From Dongia deserti (GTDB lineage: Bacteria > Pseudomonadota > Alphaproteobacteria > Dongiales > Dongiaceae): 64,000 bases of DNA. Shown here one piece after another: positions 19,219 through 28,631 of this stretch (position 1 is the stretch's first letter; the number at the start of each line of letters is the position of its first letter). A model generated the notes under the pieces. That model had not been told where the DNA came from. It saw only the letters and a program-made list of their open reading frames with translations, and ran no database searches. Location of the stretch: the NCBI RefSeq assembly GCF_003574735.1, contig NZ_QORW01000012.1, positions 140,923 to 204,922 of the forward strand. Reading direction: 5' to 3'. A program made the position numbers and the translations under genes.

Positions 19219-19946
19219 GGCGCGGTGTTACCCGTCACGAGATAGATCAGGCCCTGGACATAGTCGACAATCGGCATGATGAACCAGCGAAAGATGTTGA
19301 GGTCAGTTCCCATCTGCTGGCCTATCAATGGCAGGCCGATGAGCGCGCCCAGAAGGATGACCATCCCATAGCGCTCTAGCCGCGCCAAATACCAGGACAG
19401 CGGATATGGCAGCAATCCCACAGCGACTCGCCCGCCGTCCAGTGGCGGCAGCGGGATCATGTTAAAAATCGCGATGATCACATTGAAAAAAATGGAATAC
19501 ATAAAAATCTCGGCAATTACCGCGGTCGTCATCGTGGCGGTACCCGGCATCAGCCGGAGTGCAATGGCAGACGCGAGCGCAATCACGATATTGCTGGCCG
19601 GGCCTGCCGCCGCGACCAGTACCATGTCCCGCTTGGGGTCGCGCAGTTTCCGGAAATTCACCGGCACCGGTTTTGCGTAGCCGAACATGAAGCCCGTCGT
19701 TGCAACGAGCAATGCTGGCAGGATGATTGTGCCCAGTGGGTCGATATGGCGCAATGGATTGAAGGTCACCCGGCCAAGCATGTAAGCGGTGTCGTCGCCC
19801 AGCTTCCAGGCGACGTAGCCGTGCGATGCCTCATGCAGCGTAATCGCCAGGATGATCCCCGGCGCATAGATGATCACTTTAAGAAGAAGTAGTGTAATTT
19901 CAGGCGACAAGCCGCGACTCCGAGCAAAATACTTGAGCCGCGACAA
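19215..19946 (-). CDS. Site-2 protease family (M50) membrane metalloprotease
   Basis: This 243-residue protein is a zinc intramembrane protease of the M50 family (YdgF/RseP-like minimal type). The zinc motif HEASH is at 38-42 in ITLHEASHG, and the second signature NMIPLPPLDGG (162-172) supplies Asp170. The FGYAKPVPVNF loop and six hydrophobic segments fit the short S2P subtype that lacks PDZ domains. The start is a TTG at 19946, 5 bases after nagZ; no clear Shine-Dalgarno is seen. Substrate is unknown. It couples to scpA by 4-base overlap. Confidence 0.88.
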   Translation of the reverse strand: MSRLKYFARSRGLSPEITLLLLKVIIYAPGIILAITLHEASHGYVAWKLGDDTAYMLGRVTFNPLRHIDPLGTIILPALLVATTGFMFGYAKPVPVNFRKLRDPKRDMVLVAAAGPASNIVIALASAIALRLMPGTATMTTAVIAEIFMYSIFFNVIIAIFNMIPLPPLDGGRVAVGLLPYPLSWYLARLERYGMVILLGALIGLPLIGQQMGTDLNIFRWFIMPIVDYVQGLIYLVTGNTAP

Positions 19947-19951
19947 AGATG

Positions 19952-20953
19952 TCAGGCAAGCAGGACAGCGAGTTCTTTCTCGATCTGATCCAGCTTCGCA
20001 AGCTGGCCCCTGCGCACCTGGCGGCGGCCACGTGTGTAGCGCTCCAGACCCGCCTTCGACAAGGGCGGAGCGCCGGCCGCCACTTGAACCATTTCCTCCA
20101 TCTTGCCGTTGCAGTGGAGAGCGATGTCGCAGCCGGCCGCGACGGATCCCTGCGCTAGCTCTGTCAGGCTTCCGCGCAGAGCCTGCATGGACAGGTCATC
20201 ACTCAGCAGGAGGCCCTCAAACCCGATCTCGCCACGGATGACGTCGGAGATCACTTTGGTTGACAGGGTCGCGGGCTGATCGGGATCGATCGCTTCGTAG
20301 ACGATGTGCGCCGTCATCCCCCATGGCAGATCGGCCAGGCGCTTGAACGGCACGAAATCGATGCGCGCCAATTCCTCGTGGGGCGTGCTGACCCGCGGCA
20401 GGTCGTGGTGGCTGTCGACCATCGATCGGCCATGGCCGGGAATATGCTTGATAACCGGAGTGATGCCCGCCGACATTAAACCATCGGCTGCGGCGCGACC
20501 GAGTTCGGCCACCTGCTCCGGATCGCCACTGAAGGCGCGGTCCCCGATCACGTCATGCGCGCCGGGCTGATGCACGTCGATCAGCGGCGCGCAATCGACA
20601 TCAATGCCGAGCGCCGCGAGCTCTGCCCCGATCAGCTGATGATTGAGGAAGACCGCTTTGCGCCCATCGCTCGCGCGCTGCGCCGCCAACCTTCCGAAGC
20701 TGGCTGCCGGCGCTGCCGCGCGCCAATGCGGCGGCCGCAGGCGCTGCACCCGTCCGCCTTCCTGGTCGATCAGGACCGGGGCGTCCGCGTGGTCGACGGA
20801 GGCGCGCAGGTCAGCCACCAACCGGCGGACCTGATCGGGATCGCCGATGTTGCGCGCGAACAGGATGAATCCCAGCGGCTGAGCATCCCGGAAGAACGCA
20901 CGCTCCTCATCCGTCAGGGCCTGACCCAAGACCCCGAAAATCGCCGCCTTCAT
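19952..20953 (-). CDS. nagZ: Beta-N-acetylglucosaminidase NagZ (GH3)
   Basis: NagZ removes GlcNAc from anhydromuropeptides during cell-wall recycling in the cytoplasm. The ATG at 20953 is chosen over the longer frame because AAGGAAC lies upstream and the longer N-terminus reads into the preceding gene. The 333-residue protein begins MKAAIFGVLGQ. Signature residues: KHIPGHGRSMVDSHH with the acid/base dyad Asp180-x-His182, and SDD at 251-253 with the nucleophile. DVDCAPLIDVHQPGAHDVIG is the substrate loop. It overlaps no neighbour and follows the SPOR gene by 35 bases. Confidence 0.93.
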   Translation of the reverse strand: MKAAIFGVLGQALTDEERAFFRDAQPLGFILFARNIGDPDQVRRLVADLRASVDHADAPVLIDQEGGRVQRLRPPHWRAAAPAASFGRLAAQRASDGRKAVFLNHQLIGAELAALGIDVDCAPLIDVHQPGAHDVIGDRAFSGDPEQVAELGRAAADGLMSAGITPVIKHIPGHGRSMVDSHHDLPRVSTPHEELARIDFVPFKRLADLPWGMTAHIVYEAIDPDQPATLSTKVISDVIRGEIGFEGLLLSDDLSMQALRGSLTELAQGSVAAGCDIALHCNGKMEEMVQVAAGAPPLSKAGLERYTRGRRQVRRGQLAKLDQIEKELAVLLA

Positions 20954-20988
20954 TCTATCAACGTTCCTTTCGCGCGCTGCAGCGCTGC

Positions 20989-22518
20989 CTACTTGGCCAC
21001 CACGATGCAGTCCTGGCCTCGCTGCTTCAAGCTGGCGCAGAGCTGACGCGCGGCGGTCTTGTCGGCCAAAGGCCCGGCCTGCATGCGGTAGAATATACCA
21101 GCCGCGCCTTTGTCCACGCGCTCGACAGTAAGGCTCAGGTCGCCGAGCAACTGGGGATGCGCCTTCTGCAAGGCGGCCCACTCCTGCTCCACAGAGGCCT
21201 CCGACTTGCCGGCGGCCAGCTGCACCCGCGTGTTGCCGGTCGCGGCCGAAGGGGCCGAGGTTGAAGGCGTTGCGGCCGCCTCTTGCGTCGGTGCTGCTTG
21301 CGTGGCCGACGGGTCAGGCTGGGCAGCTTGCGCCGCCGTCGGCCCGGCGGTGCTTTGAGCCGGCTCGGATTGGGTGGTTGCCGGCGCTTCCGCCGACTGC
21401 GTCGGTTCTGGCTGCGCGGGCTCTGGCGCGGACACGACTGGCGCTGCGGGGGCCGCTGGCGCGGGCTCCTTGGCGGCTGTCGTGGAGCCATTCTCTTCCA
21501 TGGCCGGAAGGGGCGTCTCGACCAGGGGGACACCTGGTGCCGGCTGTGTGTCGCCCGTGGGGGCCTCCGCCGCTGTGCCGGGGCTAGCTTGGCCGTTCTC
21601 CACCACGGTCGGCGCCTGATCTGCGCTGGGCCCGGGCGGCGTGATCGGCTGCTCCGGCTCAGGCATCACGGTTTCGCCCTGGGTCTTGGCCGAAGGGTCC
21701 AGCACCTGGACGTCCTGGTTCTGGACTTGCAGGCCGCCCTCTTCGGCAGGCTTCACCTTCTCAGGTGTGGCCTCCGCCGTGATTACCGGCACCTCCGTGC
21801 TCGGCGTACTGCCCGTCCACAGCCAGGCGCCGATGGCAGCGACGATGATGACAGCCGCCATCGCCAGCAGCCTGCGATTGCGTCGGCGACGGTGCATTGC
21901 GCTCGGTTCCGTATCAGTCCGCAGCGGACCGCTAATGGGGGGCGGGGGCAGCTCCGCTAGCAGATCGCGCTGCGCCGGATCGGCAGAACCGGGCTGGGCC
22001 TTGCCGGCTATCATGCGCGCCAAAGGCGACGCGCTGCCGGACGGCTGTGGCGCGGCCATCTGCGCCGCTGAGGCTGCGGGAGATTGGGAGGGCGATTGCG
22101 CTGCGTCGGAACCTGTGGCCCGAGGCTCCGCCATTGAAACGTGATCGGTTTCCAGTCTCTGCTCCGGCATTTCCGGCATCTCAATGATCGAGGTTGGTTC
22201 CGGCGCCGGAGAATCAGCGGAATCCGGCATCGGAGATCCTGTTTCTGCCGGTTCTTCTTCAGGCGCCTGCATCCGTGGGAAAGGTGTCATCGGAATTGCC
22301 GCACGCCCTGGCGCAGTCATTCCCGCTCCCAATGGCGGGGACTGAATCGACCTGAAAAACGGGTCGCCCCGCACATCATTGGCCGGCCGCGGGCGTTCGC
22401 CCCCATGTTGCTCCTCGATCTTTGGAGCGGTGGCTCCGGACGGGCCGAGGTCTCCACGCAAACGGCTCAAGGCAGCGGCGACGCTCGCTTGAATCTGGTC
22501 GGGCTTTTCAGACGACAT
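20989..22518 (-). CDS. Cell-wall-associated SPOR-domain protein
   Basis: The 509-residue protein has a cytoplasmic N-terminus rich in Pro, Ala and Ser, a single transmembrane helix (MAAVIIVAAIGAWLW near 225-240), a long low-complexity Glu/Pro/Ala/Gln linker and a C-terminal SPOR domain (VQLAAGKSEASVEQEWAAL to LCASLKQRGQDCIVVAK). It is a type II inner-membrane protein whose SPOR domain would face peptidoglycan at the septum. The ATG at 22518 has GGAGAAG upstream. It sits before nagZ, the usual place; in many relatives argS precedes it, but here the next upstream gene is dgt. Confidence 0.85.
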   Translation of the reverse strand: MSSEKPDQIQASVAAALSRLRGDLGPSGATAPKIEEQHGGERPRPANDVRGDPFFRSIQSPPLGAGMTAPGRAAIPMTPFPRMQAPEEEPAETGSPMPDSADSPAPEPTSIIEMPEMPEQRLETDHVSMAEPRATGSDAAQSPSQSPAASAAQMAAPQPSGSASPLARMIAGKAQPGSADPAQRDLLAELPPPPISGPLRTDTEPSAMHRRRRNRRLLAMAAVIIVAAIGAWLWTGSTPSTEVPVITAEATPEKVKPAEEGGLQVQNQDVQVLDPSAKTQGETVMPEPEQPITPPGPSADQAPTVVENGQASPGTAAEAPTGDTQPAPGVPLVETPLPAMEENGSTTAAKEPAPAAPAAPVVSAPEPAQPEPTQSAEAPATTQSEPAQSTAGPTAAQAAQPDPSATQAAPTQEAAATPSTSAPSAATGNTRVQLAAGKSEASVEQEWAALQKAHPQLLGDLSLTVERVDKGAAGIFYRMQAGPLADKTAARQLCASLKQRGQDCIVVAK

Positions 22519-22745
22519 GGCTCGCTTCTCCAGCAAATTACGGCCTGCGATCATCCGCACGTTGACTCGACGTCTGTGCGGCTGACGTGCCCCCTGCCCG
22601 ACCGGTTTCCCCCTCGTCCGGACAGTGCTGCAAGCTGATCTCGACTTGTTGAAACCAGGGAATCAGCGGCGCCCCGAGTCGGTCAAGGAAAACGACTCGT
22701 GGATAACTCTATTAAACAACGGATTCAACAGGCTTTTTCGGCGAG

Positions 22746-23915
22746 TCACAACCGCTCGTATAAGTCGAACAAGTGTCGGTGCGTTTCGAGCGCAAACTTG
22801 TCCGTCATGCCGGCGATGTAGTCGGCCACCAAGCGCGCCCGGGCCGCTTCATCCAAGCCGGTCATCAGAGCTTGCCACTCGGCCGGCAGGCATTGCGGCT
22901 GCGCGAGATGCAGTTCGAACAATTCGCTCACGACCCGCTTCGCCTTCATCGTCATCTGATTGACGCGGTGGTGGCGATACATGCGCGCGAACAGAAACTC
23001 CTTCAGAGCCCGATCATTCGTCCGCATCTCATCGGAGAACGCGATGACAGGCGCGGCGCGCGCACGCACCTGCGCCACGGACTTGATGCCGACGAGCCGG
23101 CGCGTCGATTCCGCGATCACGTCGCGCACCATCAGGTTGATCATGCGGCGGATCGATTCATGGATCAGGCGCGACAACTCCAGCCCTGGATAGCGCGCCG
23201 AGACATCGGCGATCACCGGGCCGGCCAGCGGCACATCCTTGAGGTCGGCGAGCGTGAAGAGCCCCGCGCGCAATCCATCGTCGATATCATGGTTGTTGTA
23301 GGCGATGTCGTCGCTGATCGCCGCCACCTGCGCCTCGGGTCCCGCGAACTCGCCGATCTCCAGGTCCCATTCGGCGCAATAGCTCGAAATCGTCGATGGC
23401 ACGGGCTTTGCCAGCGCTTTTGCCGATGCGTGTGGTCCGATGAGCGGGCCGTTGTGCTTGACCACGCCTTCCAATGCTTCCCAGGTGAGATTGAGGCCGT
23501 CGAACGCCGCGTATCGCCGCTCCAGCAGCGTGACGATGCGGAAGGTTTGCTCGTTATGATCGAAGCCCCCAAACTCTGCCATGCAATGCGCCAGCGCTTC
23601 CTCGCCGGCATGGCCGAACGGCGTGTGGCCGAGATCGTGCGCCAGCGCGACCGCCTCCGCCAGATCCTCGTTGAGGCCGAGCGAGCGGGCAATCGAGCGT
23701 GCGATCTGCGCGACCTCGATGCTGTGAGTCAGGCGCGTGCGGAAATGGTCCCCCTCGTGATAGACGAAGACCTGGGTCTTGTGCTTCAGCCGACGGAAGG
23801 CGGTGCTGTGGATGATGCGGTCCCGGTCACGCTGGAAGGGGGAGCGGGTGGCGCTCTCCTCCTCGGCCACCAACCGGCCACGCGACTCCTGTGGATTGCT
23901 GGCAAAAGATTGCAT
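22746..23915 (-). CDS. dgt: Deoxyguanosinetriphosphate triphosphohydrolase-like protein (HD domain)
   Basis: This 389-residue protein of the HD superfamily cleaves a dNTP to a deoxynucleoside and triphosphate. Metal ligands: His64 ([15 protein letters not shown]), His93-Asp94 (ALAHDLGH) and the downstream [15 protein letters not shown] aspartates. The N-terminal [24 protein letters not shown] motif is the standard dgt signature. Length fits the short proteobacterial dgt-like class. It is divergent from the frameshifted GFA gene and lies upstream of the SPOR gene across a 227-base gap. Confidence 0.92.
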   Translation of the reverse strand: MQSFASNPQESRGRLVAEEESATRSPFQRDRDRIIHSTAFRRLKHKTQVFVYHEGDHFRTRLTHSIEVAQIARSIARSLGLNEDLAEAVALAHDLGHTPFGHAGEEALAHCMAEFGGFDHNEQTFRIVTLLERRYAAFDGLNLTWEALEGVVKHNGPLIGPHASAKALAKPVPSTISSYCAEWDLEIGEFAGPEAQVAAISDDIAYNNHDIDDGLRAGLFTLADLKDVPLAGPVIADVSARYPGLELSRLIHESIRRMINLMVRDVIAESTRRLVGIKSVAQVRARAAPVIAFSDEMRTNDRALKEFLFARMYRHHRVNQMTMKAKRVVSELFELHLAQPQCLPAEWQALMTGLDEAARARLVADYIAGMTDKFALETHRHLFDLYERL

Positions 23916-23995
23916 GGGCGGAAGCTAGAGTAGACCCTCGTCCCTGGCAACGGAGCCGCCCCCAACGGACTCGCAACGGTAGAAAGGAGACCTCC

Positions 23996-24420
23996 ATGTC
24001 ATCCGCTTCCACCGCGCCCCTGATAACCGGCCATTGCCTGTGCGGAAAAGTGCGCTACCGCGCCGCCGTCCACTCTGGGTCGGGTACTGCCATTGCCCGA
24101 GCTGCCGGCGGGCCACTGGCAGCGTCATCGCCGCCTATGCCGGCTATCGGCCGCAGGACCTGTTGTTCGAGGGCGAGCCGCCCGCCCGCTTCGCCTCCTC
24201 GCCCGATGTGGTCCGGCAATTCTGCGGGTATTGCGGCACTCCGCTCAGCTTTCAGTCGCCGCGCTGGCCGGGCGAAATCCACCTGCTTCTGGGCTCGGCC
24301 GATCACTTTGAGGGGCTGAAGCCCATGGGCCACGCCTTCTGCGAATACCAGGTGCCCTGGTTCGAGGTGGCCGACGACTTGCCCCGCCGCCGCTCTTCCC
24401 CTTCCCAGTCAAGCACTTAG
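23996..24420 (+). pseudogene. GFA/CENP-V family protein, interrupted by one frameshift
   Basis: The ATG at 23996 has a strong GAAAGGAGA upstream and reads MSSASTAPLITGHCLCGKVRYRA, the start of a GFA-family zinc protein. About 70 bases in (roughly 24060-24075) the reading frame changes: the rest of the domain, PLWVGYCHCPSCRRATG through the CGYCGTPLSFQSP zinc site to the stop at 24420, lies in the next frame. The total span is one base short of a multiple of three, so a single-base deletion would explain it. The zinc cysteines are otherwise all present. It may be an authentic recent pseudogene or an assembly error; function unknown. Confidence 0.85.
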
Positions 24421-24511
24421 CGCATGGGAGACAGTCTGGTCCGGCGTTTGACTTTCGGCCGGAGCACCCTACATTTAGACGCGAGAGTTCGATTTCACAG
24501 CGGTTCACCCC

Positions 24512-24868
24512 ATGAACGACATGTCGCCCATGCCGGAACGCCAGGTCAGCCTGTCCGAAAGCGCCGTCAAGCGCATCGCCAGCCTGATCAAGCAGGAAGG
24601 TGATTCCAGCCTGATGCTGCGCCTCAGTGTGTCTGGCGGCGGCTGCTCGGGCTTCCAGTACGGCTTCTCCTTCGACAACGCCGTCCAGGTCGACGACCAT
24701 CTGTTCGAACGCGGCGGCGTGAAGCTCGTCGTGGATGAGGTTTCGCTGGACCTGCTCGCGGGGGCTGAGATCGATTTTGTCGAGGATCTCGTGGGGGCGT
24801 CGTTCCAGGTTCGCAACCCGAACGCCAAGTCCTCCTGCGGCTGCGGCAGCTCCTTCTCCATCGGCTAG
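24512..24868 (+). CDS. erpA: Iron-sulfur cluster insertion protein ErpA (HesB/IscA family)
   Basis: This 118-residue A-type carrier delivers Fe-S clusters to target apoproteins. The three cluster cysteines are Cys45 (SVSGGGCSGF) and Cys109-Gly-Cys111 (SSCGCGSS near the C-terminus). The N-terminus has about 12 extra residues (MNDMSPMPERQ). It is 91 bases downstream of the GFA remnant and 15 bases upstream of xthA. The dgt-erpA-xthA neighbourhood is common in alphaproteobacteria. Confidence 0.94.
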   Translation: MNDMSPMPERQVSLSESAVKRIASLIKQEGDSSLMLRLSVSGGGCSGFQYGFSFDNAVQVDDHLFERGGVKLVVDEVSLDLLAGAEIDFVEDLVGASFQVRNPNAKSSCGCGSSFSIG

Positions 24869-24883
24869 CGGCGGAACTGCCGC

Positions 24884-25678
24884 GTGCTGACAATCGCGAG
24901 CTTCAACGTCAATTCCCTGCGCGTGCGCATGCCGCACTTGACGGCGTGGCTGAAAAGCGCCGCACCGGATGTCGCATTGTTGCAGGAGATCAAGTGCCGG
25001 GACGAGGAACTGCCGCGCATGGAGTTCGAGGCTCTTGGCTATCAGGTCTCGGCTGTTGGCCAGAAGGCGCGCCACGGCGTCGCGCTCCTGTCGCGTGCGA
25101 AGCACACCATCGAGCAGTGTACCCTGCCTGGTGACGATACCGACGACCAGGCCCGCTACCTGGAAGCCGTGATCCACGTGCCTGCGCCGCATGGCAGACC
25201 GGTACGCGTCGCGAGCATCTATTTGCCCAACGGCAATCCGATCGATACCGAGAAGTTCCCCTACAAGCTGCGCTGGATGGAGCGGCTGAACCGCCACGCG
25301 CGTGATCTGCTGGCGCGCGAGGAGATCGTCGTGCTGGGCGGTGACTTCAATGTCTGCCCGACGGACGAGGATGTGTTCGACACGGTCGCCATGGCGGACG
25401 ATGCGCTATGCCAGTCGGAAACGCGGCGCCGCTGGCGCGAGCTCTGCCACATCGGCTACGTCGATGCGCTGCGCGCGTTTTATCCGAGCGGGCGGCACTA
25501 TACGTTCTGGGACTATCAGGGCGCGCGCTGGGATCGCGACGAAGGGCTGCGCATCGACCACCTAATGCTATCGCCCCAGGCCGCCGATCTGCTCGACGCG
25601 GTCGGGATCGACCGCGAGCCGCGCAAGCTGGATCGTCCCTCCGATCATACGCCCGTCTGGGTGCGGCTCGCCGCGTAG
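24884..25678 (+). CDS. xthA: Exodeoxyribonuclease III (AP endonuclease)
   Basis: This 264-residue EEP-fold enzyme cleaves abasic sites and has 3'-5' exonuclease activity. Catalytic elements: Asn8 (ASFNVNSL), Glu35 (LLQEIK), GGDFNVCP, DHLMLS with the catalytic Asp and the terminal DHTPVW with the catalytic His. It starts at GTG 24884, 15 bases after erpA, with GGCGGAACT upstream. The length fits the XthA class. Confidence 0.94.
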   Translation: MLTIASFNVNSLRVRMPHLTAWLKSAAPDVALLQEIKCRDEELPRMEFEALGYQVSAVGQKARHGVALLSRAKHTIEQCTLPGDDTDDQARYLEAVIHVPAPHGRPVRVASIYLPNGNPIDTEKFPYKLRWMERLNRHARDLLAREEIVVLGGDFNVCPTDEDVFDTVAMADDALCQSETRRRWRELCHIGYVDALRAFYPSGRHYTFWDYQGARWDRDEGLRIDHLMLSPQAADLLDAVGIDREPRKLDRPSDHTPVWVRLAA

Positions 25679-25751
25679 CGGTCAAATTTATCCAAGACAT
25701 GATCGCTGGTTTGATCGAGCATGGCGGTAGTTCGAGCCAAGAGGGACCGCC

Positions 25752-26195
25752 ATGGCCATCCACGAGATGTTCACCTATTTCTGCGTCAAGGACGCTGGCA
25801 AGGCGATCGCGTTCTACAAGCAGGCGTTCGGTGCCGCCGAGAAATTCCGCCTGACCGAGCCAAGCGGCCGCATCGGCCACGCGGAGCTGCTGTTCGGCGA
25901 TGCCACTCTGATGCTGGCCGACGAGTTCCCCGAGATGGGGTTCTTTGCCCCCGACGCAGACGGCCCGCGCACCTTCGTCATCCATCTACACGTCGATAAT
26001 GCGGACGCCATGATCGATCAGGCCGTGAAGGCCGGCGCAAAGCTCGTGCGTCCGGCACAGGACCAGTTCTACGGTGAGCGCTCCGGCACCGTGCGCGACC
26101 CGTTCGGCTACGACTGGATGCTCGGCCATTCGATCGAAGAGGTGGAGCCAGCGGAAATGCAGCGGCGGTACGACGCGCTGATGAAGAATAGCTAG
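25752..26195 (+). CDS. VOC (glyoxalase/PhnB-like) family protein
   Basis: A 147-residue two-module VOC fold: YFCVKDAGKAIAFYKQAFGAAEKFR in the first module and VDNADAMIDQAVKAGAKLV with VRDPFGYDWMLGHSIEEV in the second. The sequence resembles the PhnB-like branch of the glyoxalase superfamily, which mostly lacks catalytic annotation. AGGGACCGCC precedes the ATG. It follows xthA by 73 bases and has no functional neighbour, so the substrate cannot be named. Confidence 0.8.
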   Translation: MAIHEMFTYFCVKDAGKAIAFYKQAFGAAEKFRLTEPSGRIGHAELLFGDATLMLADEFPEMGFFAPDADGPRTFVIHLHVDNADAMIDQAVKAGAKLVRPAQDQFYGERSGTVRDPFGYDWMLGHSIEEVEPAEMQRRYDALMKNS

Positions 26196-26221
26196 AGGTG
26201 TTGGCTAGCCGACGACCGACA

Positions 26222-26494
26222 CTATGACGCAAGGTGCTTGCTCAACAATGTCAACCCGAACAACAGCGCAAACAGCGTCAGCAAGGTAACGGTTCGCGTC
26301 CACCACGGCCCCCGGCGCCAAAGATACCAAAGCGGATGCACGCGTGCGATCCGACTCTTGGAATTGCCTGCCTCTCTGACAGCGAGCAGAATTAGGACAA
26401 AGAGAACCGCGAACAGTCCAAGGATAGCGTAGTCGAACAGCGCGATCATGCCTCCGTCGGTAAACAGAGAAACGCGCACGGTCACGTAGTTCAC
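26222..26494 (-). CDS. Small two-helix membrane protein of unknown function
   Basis: The 90-residue frame starts at a GTG whose last two bases overlap the TGA stop of the M81 gene, suggesting translational coupling; an internal ATG at 26449 gives a 75-residue alternative. Two hydrophobic helices (IALFDYAILGLFAVLFVLILL and TVTLLTLFALLFGLTLLS) flank a basic, tryptophan-rich loop (RIARVHPLWYLWRRGPWW). No family is recognised. Confidence 0.6.
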   Translation of the reverse strand: MNYVTVRVSLFTDGGMIALFDYAILGLFAVLFVLILLAVREAGNSKSRIARVHPLWYLWRRGPWWTRTVTLLTLFALLFGLTLLSKHLAS

Positions 26495-27987
26495 CCTTTG
26501 AACGGCTCAGCCAGCGGCATCAAGCGGATGCCCTTCCGAATCCGCTTGTAGGGTAGATCGCGGTTGTCGACGGGATTCGTGCCGGGCGCAGCCACGATCA
26601 GAATCTCTTCCGCGATCGGCTGGAAGTCGGCGCGGAAGTGCACGGAGCTCTTGAGCGCCAGGATCTTCTGTGCGCTGGGCTCGATCCCGACATGGCGCAG
26701 CATCGCCTGGTCGGCGCATTGCTGCTTGCGGCTGCACAGCACTACGCGCACGCCGTCCTTCTTCAAGACCGCCATGGGACCGAGCTGCATGCGGTTGCCG
26801 CGATAGAACGGACCGGTGGCGGGGAAGTTGCCGTCGCCGAGTGCCTCGACTGTGAAGGTGCCTTCATAGGGCGTGTTGCCGGCGCCACCTGCCCAGCCGC
26901 CGATCGCGAGCGAGACCTGCGCGCCGACGCCGGCGCGATGAGCCGCCTCTGCCGACTTGGGATCGCACAGATTGGCGAACACCACCCCTTCTGCGCGGCC
27001 GTCGATCAGCGCGCGCAGCAAGCCCACGGTATCCGAGGTGCCGCCCGCGCCGGGGTTGTCCTGCGTGTCGGCAAGCACGATGGGCTTGGTCGCACTGTTG
27101 CCCTTGGCTCGCGCATAAGAAACCGCCTCATCAGGCTTCCAGATCTTGCCCGCAAAGGCAGCTTCCTTCGCATTCACCAGCGCCAGCAGGCGATCGGCCG
27201 CTTCATCCGCCGCGCGTTGGCTCGTCCCATAGGTGACGATGGCTGGACCGCATTCGGCAATGTCCGCCGGCGGAAAGCCGAACGCGAAGGACGCGCTCAC
27301 CACATCGCCCTGCTCCGCCTCGGCCACTGCGCGGTAGATGCCGCTTGCGGGCTCGATGAGCGTGCATTGCGAGATCAGCGGCACTAGGAATTCGGTACGC
27401 CGGATCGCCTTGAACAAGGGCCCTTGCCGCGTCAGACAGTCCAGCACGACGGCCGAGGCCTCACCGGCTTCCGCCAGATCGACATGCGGATAGGTCCGGC
27501 AAACCACCAGCGTCGAGGCATGCTTGATCATGCGCTCGGTGATGTTGGCGTGCAGATCGAGACTGACGACGATCGGCAGCTCCGCGCCGATCTGTTTGCG
27601 CAAGCGCTCCAGCAGTTCACCTTCGCCGTCCTGGTGATCCTCCGTCACCATCGCGCCGTGCAGGTCGAGATAGATGCCGTCGATCTTGCCCAGGGCGCCG
27701 ATTCGCTGCAGCAGTTCACCGACGATCTTTTCAAAGGCGTCCGTCCGGACTTCCGCCGAAGGCGAAGCGGAGCACCACAGGGTCGGCAGTAATTCGTGCC
27801 CCTGCTTGCGCGCCGCATCGATGAAACCGGCAACCGGCAGGTTGATGCCCGCGAACGCGGTCAGCATGGCTTCGCCGCGGGTCAGGCCAGGCCAGCCATC
27901 CGCGATCTCGAAGTCGCGGAAGCTCGCCTTCACCGGAGCGAAGGTGTTGGTCTCGTGCTGGAACCCGCCGATCGCAAAACGTGCCAT
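26491..27987 (-). CDS. M81 family metallopeptidase (MlrC-like)
   Basis: The 498 residues match MlrC-type proteins (DUF1485), named after the Sphingomonas enzyme that cleaves linear microcystin fragments; the usual natural substrate of family members is unknown. The N-terminus RFAIGGFQHETNTFAP contains the characteristic HETNTF motif. Other conserved blocks are GIYLDLHGAMVTEDHQDGEG, SLDLHANIT and CRTYPHVDLAEAGEA, with metal-site His and Asp residues. The downstream small membrane protein overlaps its stop codon. No transporter or peptidase partner lies nearby. Confidence 0.85.
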   Translation of the reverse strand: MARFAIGGFQHETNTFAPVKASFRDFEIADGWPGLTRGEAMLTAFAGINLPVAGFIDAARKQGHELLPTLWCSASPSAEVRTDAFEKIVGELLQRIGALGKIDGIYLDLHGAMVTEDHQDGEGELLERLRKQIGAELPIVVSLDLHANITERMIKHASTLVVCRTYPHVDLAEAGEASAVVLDCLTRQGPLFKAIRRTEFLVPLISQCTLIEPASGIYRAVAEAEQGDVVSASFAFGFPPADIAECGPAIVTYGTSQRAADEAADRLLALVNAKEAAFAGKIWKPDEAVSYARAKGNSATKPIVLADTQDNPGAGGTSDTVGLLRALIDGRAEGVVFANLCDPKSAEAAHRAGVGAQVSLAIGGWAGGAGNTPYEGTFTVEALGDGNFPATGPFYRGNRMQLGPMAVLKKDGVRVVLCSRKQQCADQAMLRHVGIEPSAQKILALKSSVHFRADFQPIAEEILIVAAPGTNPVDNRDLPYKRIRKGIRLMPLAEPFKG

Positions 27988-28013
27988 GAAGCCCCGATGT
28001 TGCCATTTGAAAG

Positions 28014-28631
28014 CTAGGATTGGATCGGCCGATTAGATACACGATCGGCATTGGCGCCCGCAGCCGGAAAATGCACTGCACACAGTTTGCCGATGGCTGC
28101 CACCGCATTGGCGACGGCTTCCCCCAGATCCGTCTGGTGCATCTGCCGGCGAAAGGCCTCGACGATGCCCTCCCACTGCGCCGGCGTGATCGCCGCGGCC
28201 GCCGCCCGATCCGGCAGGATCTCGACGTAGTGCTCGGCTCGGCTGACGAACAGCAGGACGGCATTGCGCTCCGGCGTGTTGTCGAGGTCGTTGTCCAGAA
28301 ACGTCGCCCGCGCCGCACGCCGCGCATCCTTGACAAGCAGCCTTGCCGGCAGACAGCGCAGGCCCAGATCGAAGCGGTCGCACAGCCAGAACACAAGAAT
28401 GCCACCAACCAGCGCTACTCCGGCCCACACGAGCGGATCGAAGTTCCACCAGATCGCGGTGCCGATCGTGTAGATGGCAACAAAGAGCACAGCGCCGATG
28501 ATGGCGGCCAAACCGCGATCGTCACCCGATGTCCGTTGGACACAGACAGCGATTTCCGAACTGGTCGTCGCTTCTGCCGTCTGGACCGCCTGCTCGATCC
28601 GTTCCGCCTGCTCTTGCGTCAGCATCACCAT
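28014..28631 (-). CDS. TPM-domain integral membrane protein
   Basis: The 205-residue protein has two transmembrane helices (GLAAIIGAVLFVAIYTIGTAIWW and LVWAGVALVGGILVFWLCD) inserted between the halves of a TPM domain: the first part is TTSSEIAVCVQRT and the second NAVLLFVSRAEHYVEILPDR. The extracytoplasmic or cytoplasmic side is not resolved. It is the third of three adjacent TPM genes after lemA and overlaps the preceding gene by 7 bases, so it belongs to that operon. Confidence 0.8.
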   Translation of the reverse strand: MVMLTQEQAERIEQAVQTAEATTSSEIAVCVQRTSGDDRGLAAIIGAVLFVAIYTIGTAIWWNFDPLVWAGVALVGGILVFWLCDRFDLGLRCLPARLLVKDARRAARATFLDNDLDNTPERNAVLLFVSRAEHYVEILPDRAAAAAITPAQWEGIVEAFRRQMHQTDLGEAVANAVAAIGKLCAVHFPAAGANADRVSNRPIQS

